NCBI GenBank assembly: GCA_002842465.1
Contig: PHDA01000010.1
Location: 77,013 to 118,086 of the forward strand
Length of the DNA: 41,074 nt
DNA from: Bacteroidetes bacterium HGW-Bacteroidetes-7
GTDB taxonomy: Bacteria > Bacteroidota > Bacteroidia > Bacteroidales > UBA932
Reading direction: 5' to 3'
The first letter of the stretch is position 1. Every line of letters starts with the position of its first letter. The translations under genes and the position numbers were made by a program. The notes beneath the pieces were generated by a model. That model was not told the DNA's origin. It saw nothing but the letters and a program-made list of their open reading frames with translations, and ran no database searches. Of this stretch, positions 34,545 to 41,074 are shown piece after piece.

Positions 34545-36368
34545 ATGTCAGCACTTAAAACAATGGCCTCTACACTGGCAATTTTAGTTTTGCTTTGCAC
34601 AAATATCTATGCACAGGAGAGCTCATTTGAAGAGGTTCGCCTTAAAAACAAAATAGTTCCGCTAACGAGTAATGTGTATAAATTACTTGAATACCATGAA
34701 GTTGCGGGGCATACTCCCATTTTGCCACTTGCTAAACCTTACAGTAAAATATTTATTTTAAAAACTTTAAAAAGCATCGCAGACAATGACCGGGTGACCG
34801 AAAGGGAGCGTGAACTTGTAAACAGATACATTAGCGACTTTTCAAGAGAGTCAAACGGCCTTCAGGTGGCATCGGGCTCTGCAAAGAACACATTTGGTCT
34901 GATTGGCATGGGAACGAGTGCAGAGGTAAGGAGCGGAGTGGGGGATAATTCTACAGCTACACTTATATTGTCGGCTGAACCCTACCTGTCGGGAGATATA
35001 GGAAATAGCCTAACCTTTCATGCATCACTGGGGCCTTCAATAGAAAAATTGGCTCCCGATCTCTTCTACGGCTCATATACTAAGGATAAGCAGGTTCATT
35101 TCCCTCATGAGGCTACGGGTTTCTCATATCTGCCTTACAAATTCAACTTCGAAAGCATGAACATAAGAACCACTGTAGAAAATAAGAGTCCTGGCTATGC
35201 TGAGATTACAGAGAAGATTGCAGTGAGCTTTCTCTATTCAACAGAGCTAAACGCAAGTTTATTTGATGGAGCTCTTCAGTTTGGAATTAATAATCAGAGG
35301 CGTGCCTGGGGAAATGACTTCGACAATCTTACACTGTCGGCCTCGGCCAGAAAGTTTCCCGCCTTTGAATTCAAGCTGGCACCTCTTAGATGGCTTAGAT
35401 ACTCTTATCTTCTGGGAAGCCTCCATTCGGGAAAAAGTCTTTCAGGTGGCTACAAATCAGAGATATACGGCTATGACGTGGGTGCTTTACAGAACAATTT
35501 TACCCTTCACATGCTTGAGGTGGAGCCTTGGGAGTGGTTTTTACTAACTGCAACTGCAGGTAATGTATGGGTTAAGAGATTTGAAATCAATTATATGATA
35601 CCTTTTGTATTCTCGCACCTTTCTGAACTTGAGTCGGGAGATTATGACAATCTCACAATGAGTATTGATTTAACATTTAAAGTACCCAACTTCGGAAAGA
35701 TATGGTTTAGCTTCTTTAATGACGAATTCAGTTTTATTGAGAAGGGCAACCTCTTAAAGATGCCTCGAAACAGATACGCCTGGCAGCTTGGCCTTGTAAA
35801 CAGGATGCCTTTTATTCCGCACACACTCTCGTCTTTCAAATATTCAAGAGTAACTCCATTCGCCTACACACACTACCCCGAAACCAGAATGAGCAATTTC
35901 AATAACCGCCCTTATGACATGACCTACTCTAACGACGGATTTAACCTCGGCTTTTACCTCCCTCCAAACTCAGGAGAGTTCAACTGGACCCTTACAAGCT
36001 TTGCAGTAAACAACCTGACCCTCTCAATGGAGAACCGCTTTATTATGCACGGAACCAACGACCTTGCGTCAGAAGAGCTAAAACTCATATACGGAGATAT
36101 TTACAGGCACCAATATACAAATCCGGGAGAGGATATTCACCAGTACCCACTGCTCGATTTTACAAAAGATGGAATATATGACTTTACCCTAAGCTCCGAA
36201 ATAAGATTTGACTATCGCATTAGAAAGAGCCCATATTTAGATTATTACAGGCTTTTTGGCACAATCGGGGCAGCTAGAACATGGTGGAAGGAGAACAGTA
36301 GTGGTGTTGTTGCCCCAACTCCAAGAAATTTCGCTACAGTTAGTATTGGTATTGCAATTGACATTTAA
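34545..36368 (+). CDS. Wzi-like outer-membrane beta-barrel protein
   Basis: 607 residues. A signal peptide ends at IYAQ (about residue 24). Residues about 33-95 form a helical region (TSNVYKLLEYHEVAGH, then VTERERELVNRYISDF). The rest is a large beta-barrel with alternating aromatic strands. INNQRRAWGNDFDNLTLS, the APLRWLRYSYLLGSLHSG strand and the EPWEWFLLTAT segment recall the capsule-assembly Wzi family, so capsule or surface-polysaccharide attachment is the best guess. No capsule genes are next to it, which weakens the case. The secreted hydrolase follows 38 bases on. Confidence 0.6.
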   Translation: MSALKTMASTLAILVLLCTNIYAQESSFEEVRLKNKIVPLTSNVYKLLEYHEVAGHTPILPLAKPYSKIFILKTLKSIADNDRVTERERELVNRYISDFSRESNGLQVASGSAKNTFGLIGMGTSAEVRSGVGDNSTATLILSAEPYLSGDIGNSLTFHASLGPSIEKLAPDLFYGSYTKDKQVHFPHEATGFSYLPYKFNFESMNIRTTVENKSPGYAEITEKIAVSFLYSTELNASLFDGALQFGINNQRRAWGNDFDNLTLSASARKFPAFEFKLAPLRWLRYSYLLGSLHSGKSLSGGYKSEIYGYDVGALQNNFTLHMLEVEPWEWFLLTATAGNVWVKRFEINYMIPFVFSHLSELESGDYDNLTMSIDLTFKVPNFGKIWFSFFNDEFSFIEKGNLLKMPRNRYAWQLGLVNRMPFIPHTLSSFKYSRVTPFAYTHYPETRMSNFNNRPYDMTYSNDGFNLGFYLPPNSGEFNWTLTSFAVNNLTLSMENRFIMHGTNDLASEELKLIYGDIYRHQYTNPGEDIHQYPLLDFTKDGIYDFTLSSEIRFDYRIRKSPYLDYYRLFGTIGAARTWWKENSSGVVAPTPRNFATVSIGIAIDI

Positions 36369-36406
36369 AACTTATTGCATAGTTTTTCTTAAAAACACCT
36401 TACAAA

Positions 36407-37801
36407 ATGAAAAAGGCCTTTTTTATCACATTAATTGCACTTATCTCCCTGAATTTTGCCCACGCACAGAACATCGTTGGCTCATGGAGAGGAATTCTGA
36501 AAATTCAGAACGTTCAGATGAGAATTGTTTTTAACATCTCATTAATAGACTCAATTTATGTCGCTACCATGGATAGCCCCGATCAAGGCGTTAAAGGAAT
36601 TCCGGTAGAATCGGTAATGTTTACAAATAATATGTCGCTTAAGATTCTCCATCCACCGTTTATGATGGAATATAACGGTGTTCACATGGGAGATAAAATC
36701 ATTGGCACCTTTAATCAGGCAGGAATGACCGCTCCGCTAGAACTCACATCTGCACCGGAAGAGGGCCCTAAAAGACCCCAGGAGCCAAAAGGCCCCTTTC
36801 CTTACAACCAGGAGGAGGTTTTAATCATAAACAGGGTTGACAGCATTGTACTATCGGGAACATTCACATACCCTCAGGATGGTGGCAAGCACAAAGCAGT
36901 TGTACTAATATCGGGTAGCGGACCTCAAAACCGCGATTCAGAGATATTGGGTCACAAAACATTTCATGTAATTGCGGATTATCTTACAAGAAACGGAATT
37001 TCCGTTCTTAGGGTTGATGACAGAGGGGTGGGGAAATCGGGAGGAACATTTGCTAATTCAACATCTCTTGATTTTGCCCGTGATGTTAAATCTGCCATTG
37101 AATACCTCAAGGGCAGGAGTGATGTGGCAGAGATTGGCCTTATTGGACACAGTGAGGGGGGATCAATCGCTCCAATGGTTGCCTCTGAATGTAGCGATGT
37201 ATCGTTTATTGTTTTGATGGCTGCCCCGGGTGTAACAGGAAGGGAGATTATTGTAACGCAATCTGAACAAATCTATGCCGCCTCCGGGATGGCTCCGGAG
37301 CAGATAGGTAAAGTTATGGAGGTTAATAAAGCAATGTTGGATCTTGTTACACCAGACAAAGATATTGCGATAATAGAGAAGGAGCTTTACGACTTGATAA
37401 AAAATCTTACCGGAAACGCAGTAACTGACCAGGAGATAAAGCGGCAGATTGCACAGGTAACCACACCATGGATGAGGTATTTTCTTAATCATGATCCAAG
37501 ATTGGTACTGCCAAAAGTGAAATGTCCCGTGTTGGCAATTAACGGCACTAAAGATCTGCAAGTTGCCTCAAAAACCAACCTCGATGCAATATATTTTGCC
37601 CTAACCGGTGAAAAAAGAGATGAAAACAGTTCTGTTACACGATATAACAACAGTGTTACAGTAATTGAATTTGAAGGGTTAAATCACCTATTTCAAAAAT
37701 GTGAAACAGGATTGCCTATGGAGTACTCAAAAATTGAAGAGACAATCAATCCTGAGGTTTTGACTGCAATTTACAACTGGATAAAGGGGTTAAATGAATA
37801 A
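36407..37801 (+). CDS. Secreted alpha/beta hydrolase (esterase/peptidase-like)
   Basis: 464 residues. A signal peptide ends at AHAQ (about residue 21). Residues 22-115 form a small beta domain (IVGSWRGILKIQN) as seen in front of many Bacteroidetes serine hydrolases. The alpha/beta hydrolase core follows: SGSGPQNRDSE (oxyanion region), VDDRGVGKSGG, nucleophile Ser249 in IGHSEGGS, the acid in AINGTKDLQV and the His in GLNHLFQ. Family members are esterases, lipases or S9-like peptidases; the substrate is unknown. It faces the second GHL10 gene with only 4 bases between stops, with no visible terminator. Confidence 0.88.
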   Translation: MKKAFFITLIALISLNFAHAQNIVGSWRGILKIQNVQMRIVFNISLIDSIYVATMDSPDQGVKGIPVESVMFTNNMSLKILHPPFMMEYNGVHMGDKIIGTFNQAGMTAPLELTSAPEEGPKRPQEPKGPFPYNQEEVLIINRVDSIVLSGTFTYPQDGGKHKAVVLISGSGPQNRDSEILGHKTFHVIADYLTRNGISVLRVDDRGVGKSGGTFANSTSLDFARDVKSAIEYLKGRSDVAEIGLIGHSEGGSIAPMVASECSDVSFIVLMAAPGVTGREIIVTQSEQIYAASGMAPEQIGKVMEVNKAMLDLVTPDKDIAIIEKELYDLIKNLTGNAVTDQEIKRQIAQVTTPWMRYFLNHDPRLVLPKVKCPVLAINGTKDLQVASKTNLDAIYFALTGEKRDENSSVTRYNNSVTVIEFEGLNHLFQKCETGLPMEYSKIEETINPEVLTAIYNWIKGLNE

Positions 37802-37805
37802 TTGA

Positions 37806-39323
37806 TTACGGAATAAACACAACCTTTTGCCAATTTGATTTATCTCGGTCGTTCACGGCAATTACTATGTAGTTCTTACCCTTTTGACCTGAATACGCCG
37901 CTGCAGTGGAGACAACCTTAAGATTGGCATTCCAGCTATTGGTCTTGTTAATCCTCTCAAGCTCATAAACAGCATATTTTTTGGCACCTGTAACTGTACC
38001 CCAACTGATTGCGCTGCCTGTAACGGTAACCTGCGGAACGCCTGGAGCAGTTCCTGCATAATCTCCGAATTTTGGAACAAGCGAAAGATGTTTGTAGATG
38101 CTCGACTGAATGTAACCCCCAAGGTTACCCACAACATGGTTCGTTCTGAACCAACAGTTGCCGTAAACATTTGTCAATGATCTGCTAAGAGTCACCTGAT
38201 TCAGAAACTGAACAGGGTTTGAAAAGGCGGGGTATGTGTTATCTCCATATTTATATGCTGCAAGCCCGGGAACAACGGGAGTTCCTGCGGACTCATTATT
38301 CCAGAACCTGATATTTGTGTCAAAATCTGCGGTTGAATGGCCTATCTCCCAATAAATTTGAGGCGCAAGATAATCAACATAACGACTCTTCATCCAGGTA
38401 ACTCCATTTGCATAAACAGTCATGGCATTGGCGTGGGTTCCCATTGGAGATATGCCGTATGTAACATAAGGTTTTATACTTTTAATTGTATTTTTAACAG
38501 CCAGAACCATTTGATTTACATTCTCTTCGCGCCATGTATGTATGTTTACTCCATTTCCATATTGTTCGTAGGCAAGCCTGTCATCAAAGACATAGGGATT
38601 TGAAGTTGATTTTGCACCTGAAGGGTAGAAATAGTCATCAAAATGGATTCCGTCAACATCATAGTTTTTAACTATCTCTCTTACAATATCGCTTATGTGA
38701 TCCCTAACCTGAGGCAGTCCCGGGTTCCAGTATCTAACACCATTGAACACCACGTACCAATCAGGATGGGCATGAACAGGATGGTTAGCTGCAAAAAATT
38801 GAGTGTCAGAACCCACTCTGTATGGATTTAACCAGGCATGTAGCTCCATTCCTCTCTCATGTGCAGCATTAATAGCCTCTAAAAGAGGGTCATACCCGGG
38901 ATTAACTCCTTGTGTGCCGGTAAGATAATGCGACCATGGAACCAAAGTTGAAGTATAAAAGGCATCTGACGAAGTTCTAACTTGGAATAAAACAACATTT
39001 ATATTCAACGCCTTTAATTTATCTAATTGGCTTATAAGCAGAGCCTTTTGAGCAGTAGCTCCGGTTGCACTCTGAGGCCAGTCAAGTGACCATGCTGTTG
39101 TTAGCCACGCCGCCCTAAACTCGTCCTTTTTGATCAGGTTGTCGGTTGCAGAATTAAATTCAGCTGGCATCTCCTGAACAGGAGGCTCTCCGGGTTTGCC
39201 GGGACCTTCCGGAATGGGCTCCTTGCTACAGGATGGCAGATATAATAGGGTAGAAAGGAATATTAAGGCAGAAATCGTCTTTGCCGTTAACTTTTGCTTA
39301 TTTAATAAAGCGCTGAGTATCAT
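37806..39323 (-). CDS. GHL10-family glycosyl hydrolase lipoprotein (second paralogue)
   Basis: 505 residues. A signal sequence ends in the lipobox YLPSCSKE, so Cys32 is probably lipidated, and a Pro/Gly-rich linker (PEGPGKPGEPP) follows. The GHL10 barrel (about 68-390) keeps the same landmarks as the paralogue at the left end: FRAAWLTTA, VVLFQVRTSSDA, MELHAWLNPYRV and IHFDDYFYP. A C-terminal fibronectin-like domain spans about 420-505. Membrane anchoring distinguishes it from the soluble copy, suggesting division of labour on peptidoglycan or another glycan. An upstream TACCTTTG box lies 32 bases before the ATG. Confidence 0.9.
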   Translation of the reverse strand: MILSALLNKQKLTAKTISALIFLSTLLYLPSCSKEPIPEGPGKPGEPPVQEMPAEFNSATDNLIKKDEFRAAWLTTAWSLDWPQSATGATAQKALLISQLDKLKALNINVVLFQVRTSSDAFYTSTLVPWSHYLTGTQGVNPGYDPLLEAINAAHERGMELHAWLNPYRVGSDTQFFAANHPVHAHPDWYVVFNGVRYWNPGLPQVRDHISDIVREIVKNYDVDGIHFDDYFYPSGAKSTSNPYVFDDRLAYEQYGNGVNIHTWREENVNQMVLAVKNTIKSIKPYVTYGISPMGTHANAMTVYANGVTWMKSRYVDYLAPQIYWEIGHSTADFDTNIRFWNNESAGTPVVPGLAAYKYGDNTYPAFSNPVQFLNQVTLSRSLTNVYGNCWFRTNHVVGNLGGYIQSSIYKHLSLVPKFGDYAGTAPGVPQVTVTGSAISWGTVTGAKKYAVYELERINKTNSWNANLKVVSTAAAYSGQKGKNYIVIAVNDRDKSNWQKVVFIP

Positions 39324-39354
39324 GGTAGTTAAATATGTTTAAATAATAGGCAGT

Positions 39355-39385
39355 CAAAGGTAATAAATAATATTTTCTAACTTTG
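39355..39385. promoter_or_regulatory. Divergent -7 boxes for the GHL10 lipoprotein and crcB
   Basis: TACCTTTG on the minus strand (39362-39355) faces the lipoprotein gene and TAACTTTG on the plus strand (39378-39385) faces crcB; both fully match TAnnTTTG. Leaders would be short. No -33 element at the preferred spacing, and no fluoride riboswitch fold was recognised in this 79-base gap. Confidence 0.4.
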
Positions 39386-39402
39386 ATTTTAAATATCAAC
39401 AA

Positions 39403-39780
39403 ATGTTACGGACAATTCTATTTATCGGCACCGGAGGTTTCCTTGGAACCGTTGCCAGATTTCTTGTTTCAAAGCTCAGCCAGCAGATGTTTCAAACAAC
39501 ATTTCCCATAGGTACGCTAATCGTAAACCTTACCGGCTGTTTTATACTAGGAATTATTTACGGTTTAATGGAGAGGGGAGAGCTCTTCTCTTCTGATGTA
39601 AGGCTATTTTTAACAGTAGGTTTTTGCGGAGGCTTTACAACCTTTTCGACATTTGCATTTGAAAATGCAAACATGCTAAGAGACGGCAACTTTACACAAG
39701 TGGCACTGTACACCGGAATCAGCGTAATAATCGGAATTGCCGCTTTAATAGCAGGAGGTGTTACAACCAGGCTGTTCTGA
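39403..39780 (+). CDS. crcB: Fluoride channel CrcB/FluC
   Basis: 125 residues, four membrane helices, normal length for the dual-topology Fluc channel. Signatures are GGFLGTVARF at the N-terminus, the pore asparagine in TLIVNLTGCF, and GFCGGFTTFSTFAFE with the phenylalanine and polar-track residues of the third helix. It lets fluoride leave the cytoplasm. A DUF190 gene follows after 71 bases, a common pairing. Nothing identified as a fluoride riboswitch precedes it. Confidence 0.95.
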   Translation: MLRTILFIGTGGFLGTVARFLVSKLSQQMFQTTFPIGTLIVNLTGCFILGIIYGLMERGELFSSDVRLFLTVGFCGGFTTFSTFAFENANMLRDGNFTQVALYTGISVIIGIAALIAGGVTTRLF

Positions 39781-39851
39781 TTTATATGATTTTTAGAAAG
39801 TTGAAATCAAACATTTAAAAATGAATTTTTCTACCTGAAAACCTAAATAAT

Positions 39852-40208
39852 ATGAAAAACGGTGAGAGCTCACAAACATTAAGAATTTACCTGAGTTCTA
39901 CAGATAAGTTCGAGAACAGGTCTCTTTATGAAGAGATTGTGTATGAAGCCAAAAGACAAAAGCTATGCGGAGCAACCGTACTAAGGGGAATTATGGGATT
40001 CGGAATGAGCAGTATGGTTCACAGTCAAAAACTTTGGGAGATTAACGAAAAAATTCCAATTGTTGTTGAAGTAGTTGACACTCCCGAAAGAATCTCAGAA
40101 TTTGTAAAAATAATTACTCCACATGTCGAAATGTCAGGAAAAGGTTGCCTTATGACAATCTTAGATTCACATGTAATTTACGCAAAAGAGGGTTCAAAAA
40201 ATTCATGA
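39852..40208 (+). CDS. DUF190 protein, partner of CrcB
   Basis: 118 residues, one DUF190 domain, a ferredoxin-like fold related to PII proteins. LRIYLSSTDKF, the YEEIVYEAKRQKLCGATVLRG helix-strand unit and IPIVVEVVDTPERISEFV are the recognisable parts. Members are often encoded beside crcB, so a regulatory or accessory role in fluoride export is likely, but no biochemical function is established. Confidence 0.9.
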   Translation: MKNGESSQTLRIYLSSTDKFENRSLYEEIVYEAKRQKLCGATVLRGIMGFGMSSMVHSQKLWEINEKIPIVVEVVDTPERISEFVKIITPHVEMSGKGCLMTILDSHVIYAKEGSKNS

Positions 40209-40356
40209 AACTCAAAAGGTTATGTAAAGAAAAATCTCTTAAATTCTATAAACCTTCTTAAGAAATCGCAAAATCAGGCCTAAAAATCTGCCGTTATATT
40301 TCTCATTATTAGCTATATCCTGACAAAATTTCAGTTTTTTGCCCTGTTTTTTCATG

Positions 40357-40372
40357 TGGTATTCATTTTGCT
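40357..40372 (+). promoter_or_regulatory. Sigma-54-like promoter (-24/-12) before the Hsp20 gene
   Basis: TGGTATTCATTTTGCT keeps the invariant GG and GC with exactly 10 bases between them and the TTGCW -12 element; the -24 element is TGGTAT instead of TGGCAC. Predicted start is near 40383, giving a leader of about 82 bases. No TAnnTTTG box was found for this gene. Confidence 0.45.
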
Positions 40373-40383
40373 TTTAAAAGAGT

Positions 40384-40407
40384 TGGAACGCGATAAGTGA
40401 GGTTCCA
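40384..40407 (+). promoter_or_regulatory. Hairpin in the predicted Hsp20 leader
   Basis: A perfect 6-bp inverted repeat, TGGAAC paired with GTTCCA around a 12-base loop, sits at the very start of the predicted transcript. It could be a repressor operator or a leader stem. It is followed by an AU-rich stretch up to the ribosome site. Confidence 0.4.
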
Positions 40408-40454
40408 CAATTAATTAAAAAACTTTTTAAAGCAATTTTTAACAATTTAAAAAC

Positions 40455-40460
40455 GGAGGT
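40455..40460 (+). promoter_or_regulatory. Strong Shine-Dalgarno of the Hsp20 gene
   Basis: GGAGGT four bases before the ATG. Such a complete site is unusual beside the weak ribosome sites of the other genes in this window and suggests high translation or control by leader folding. Confidence 0.7.
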
Positions 40461-40464
40461 TATT

Positions 40465-40908
40465 ATGACACTAATTAGAAGAAGCGAAAATCTACCAGCG
40501 TGGTCAAATCTCTTTAATGATTTCTTTAACCATGATTGGAACGACTGGTCTCACAGGAATTTTTCCTTAACAAATACCACATTACCATCTGTAAATATCA
40601 AAGAGAGCGATTCAGACTTTGTAGTTGAGGTGGCTGCACCAGGAATGGAAAAGGGAGATTTCAAAGTTGAGGTAAACCAGGGAGTGATGACAATTACTTC
40701 GGAAAAAAGTACGGAGAACAAAGAAGATGGCGGAAAATACACTCGCCAGGAGTTTAGCTACCAATCATTCTGCCGCTCATTCTCGCTACCAACATCTGTT
40801 GACAGCGAAAAAATCGGGGCAAAATATGAAAATGGAATCCTCTTTGTATCAATTCCAAAAAGAGAAGAGGCAAAACCTAAGCCCGTGAGGATTATTGATA
40901 TAGAATAA
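40465..40908 (+). CDS. Hsp20/alpha-crystallin small heat shock protein
   Basis: 147 residues. A short N-terminal arm (1-35) rich in Trp, Phe and Asn precedes the alpha-crystallin domain (about 40-140): LPSVNIKESDSDFVVEVAAPGM opens it and the SIPKREEAKPKPV tail ends it with an I-x-I-like segment. It holds unfolding proteins in a refoldable state for the Hsp70 and Hsp100 systems. The 256-base gap before it, the longest in the window, carries a sigma-54-like promoter, a leader hairpin and a strong ribosome site; I see no other gene in that gap. The end of an insertion sequence begins 73 bases downstream. Confidence 0.95.
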   Translation: MTLIRRSENLPAWSNLFNDFFNHDWNDWSHRNFSLTNTTLPSVNIKESDSDFVVEVAAPGMEKGDFKVEVNQGVMTITSEKSTENKEDGGKYTRQEFSYQSFCRSFSLPTSVDSEKIGAKYENGILFVSIPKREEAKPKPVRIIDIE

Positions 40909-40980
40909 AAAATTTCTCCGCGCCAGTTTGTGGTATGCAATTGATTACAAGTAAATAAGAAATGAGCCAAATCTTTGTGA

Positions 40981-41074
40981 TGTGAACCCAAAAAGTTGGA
41001 CGGTTTATTATTAATTATTATTGTAAAGAGTTCGGTATTGTACCGGGCTCTTTCCTTTAAGTCTCAACTTTATA
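40981..41074 (-). mobile_element. End of an IS3-family insertion sequence, continuing past the right edge
   Basis: The stretch starts TGTGAACCCAAAAAGTTGG, which looks like a terminal inverted repeat of IS3-family (IS150-type) elements with the usual TG tip. About 30 bases inside it, the 3' end of a transposase gene is encoded on the minus strand. The other end and any target duplication lie outside the window, so the exact boundary is provisional. Confidence 0.65.
41011..41074 (-). CDS. IS3-family transposase OrfB, last 20 codons only
   Basis: Reading the minus strand from the right edge gives an open frame ending LKGKSPVQYRTLYNNN and then TAA. The LKG-x-SPVQYR motif is the usual C-terminus of the DDE transposase (OrfB) of IS150-type elements. 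The catalytic core lies outside the window, so it is not possible to say whether the gene is intact. Confidence 0.72.
   Translation of the reverse strand, partial: IKLRLKGKSPVQYRTLYNNN

Noticed and set aside
37163-37561. 132-codon open frame on the minus strand
   Set aside because: Antisense to the alpha/beta hydrolase, whose catalytic motifs are clear; no start signal or family features.
39324-39402. Fluoride riboswitch before crcB
   Set aside because: The 79-base gap is AT-rich, carries divergent -7 boxes and shows no pseudoknot-like GC segments of the crcB motif.
40209-40464. Small gene or structured RNA in the longest gap
   Set aside because: No open frame with a plausible start or a recognisable RNA fold; only the promoter, hairpin and ribosome site are supported.
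1-41074. CRISPR array, prophage or genomic island
   Set aside because: No regularly spaced repeats, integrase, phage genes or tRNA were seen; base composition and gene style look uniform apart from the IS end at the right edge.

Overview
The window reads as a stretch of a Bacteroidetes chromosome, most likely an anaerobic, fermentative member of the Bacteroidales. The support is consistent but indirect. Many gene fronts carry the Bacteroides-type -7 box (TAnnTTTG), and Shine-Dalgarno sequences are mostly weak. Envelope proteins are of Bacteroidetes type: an Ig-like lipoprotein whose mature end runs CANTTTPPMGG, GHL10-family glycosyl hydrolases, and small beta-barrels. There is a pyrophosphate-type phosphofructokinase, an [FeFe]-hydrogenase maturase (HydG) and an A-type flavodiiron protein. 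Genes are tightly packed, no gene-free stretch exceeds about 260 bases, and no tRNA, rRNA, CRISPR array or phage was seen.

Layout. (a) 1-3110, plus strand: thiolase (cut by the left edge), low-molecular-weight tyrosine phosphatase and a GHL10 glycosyl hydrolase. (b) 8416-3129, minus strand: MarR regulator, formate/nitrite-family channel, cysteate-synthase-like PLP enzyme, SulP anion permease with its own promoter, and an EamA exporter. This is a candidate sulfite/cysteate (sulfonate) module. (c) rmuC, then a bidirectional terminator, then carA-carB on the minus strand. (d) A C69 dipeptidase divergent from an NfeD/ClpP-class membrane protease. (e) 29371-17244, a nine-gene minus-strand run: ligA, flavodiiron protein, FlK-like thioesterase, BrkB-type membrane protein, hydG, RelA/SpoT, Ig-like lipoprotein, beta-barrel protein and ispG. 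(f) 29439-32350, plus strand: PPi-type phosphofructokinase plus a GH13 enzyme. (g) 34442-32334, minus strand: umuD, a VanZ-like membrane protein and umuC. (h) Wzi-like barrel and a secreted alpha/beta hydrolase on plus, facing a second GHL10 lipoprotein on minus. (i) crcB with its DUF190 partner, then an Hsp20 gene behind a sigma-54-like promoter. (j) The right edge holds the end of an IS3-family insertion sequence, with the last 20 transposase codons on the minus strand.

Themes. Central metabolism (PPi-phosphofructokinase, thiolase, carbamoyl phosphate, isoprenoids) sits with anaerobic redox functions (HydG, flavodiiron protein), stress responses (RelA/SpoT, UmuDC, Hsp20, fluoride export) and envelope turnover. 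The most interesting candidates are the MarR/FNT/cysteate-synthase/SulP/EamA cluster, the VanZ-like gene inside umuDC, an IspG of unusual intermediate length, the flavodiiron/FlK-like thioesterase pair, and the sigma-54-like promoter with a leader hairpin before Hsp20.
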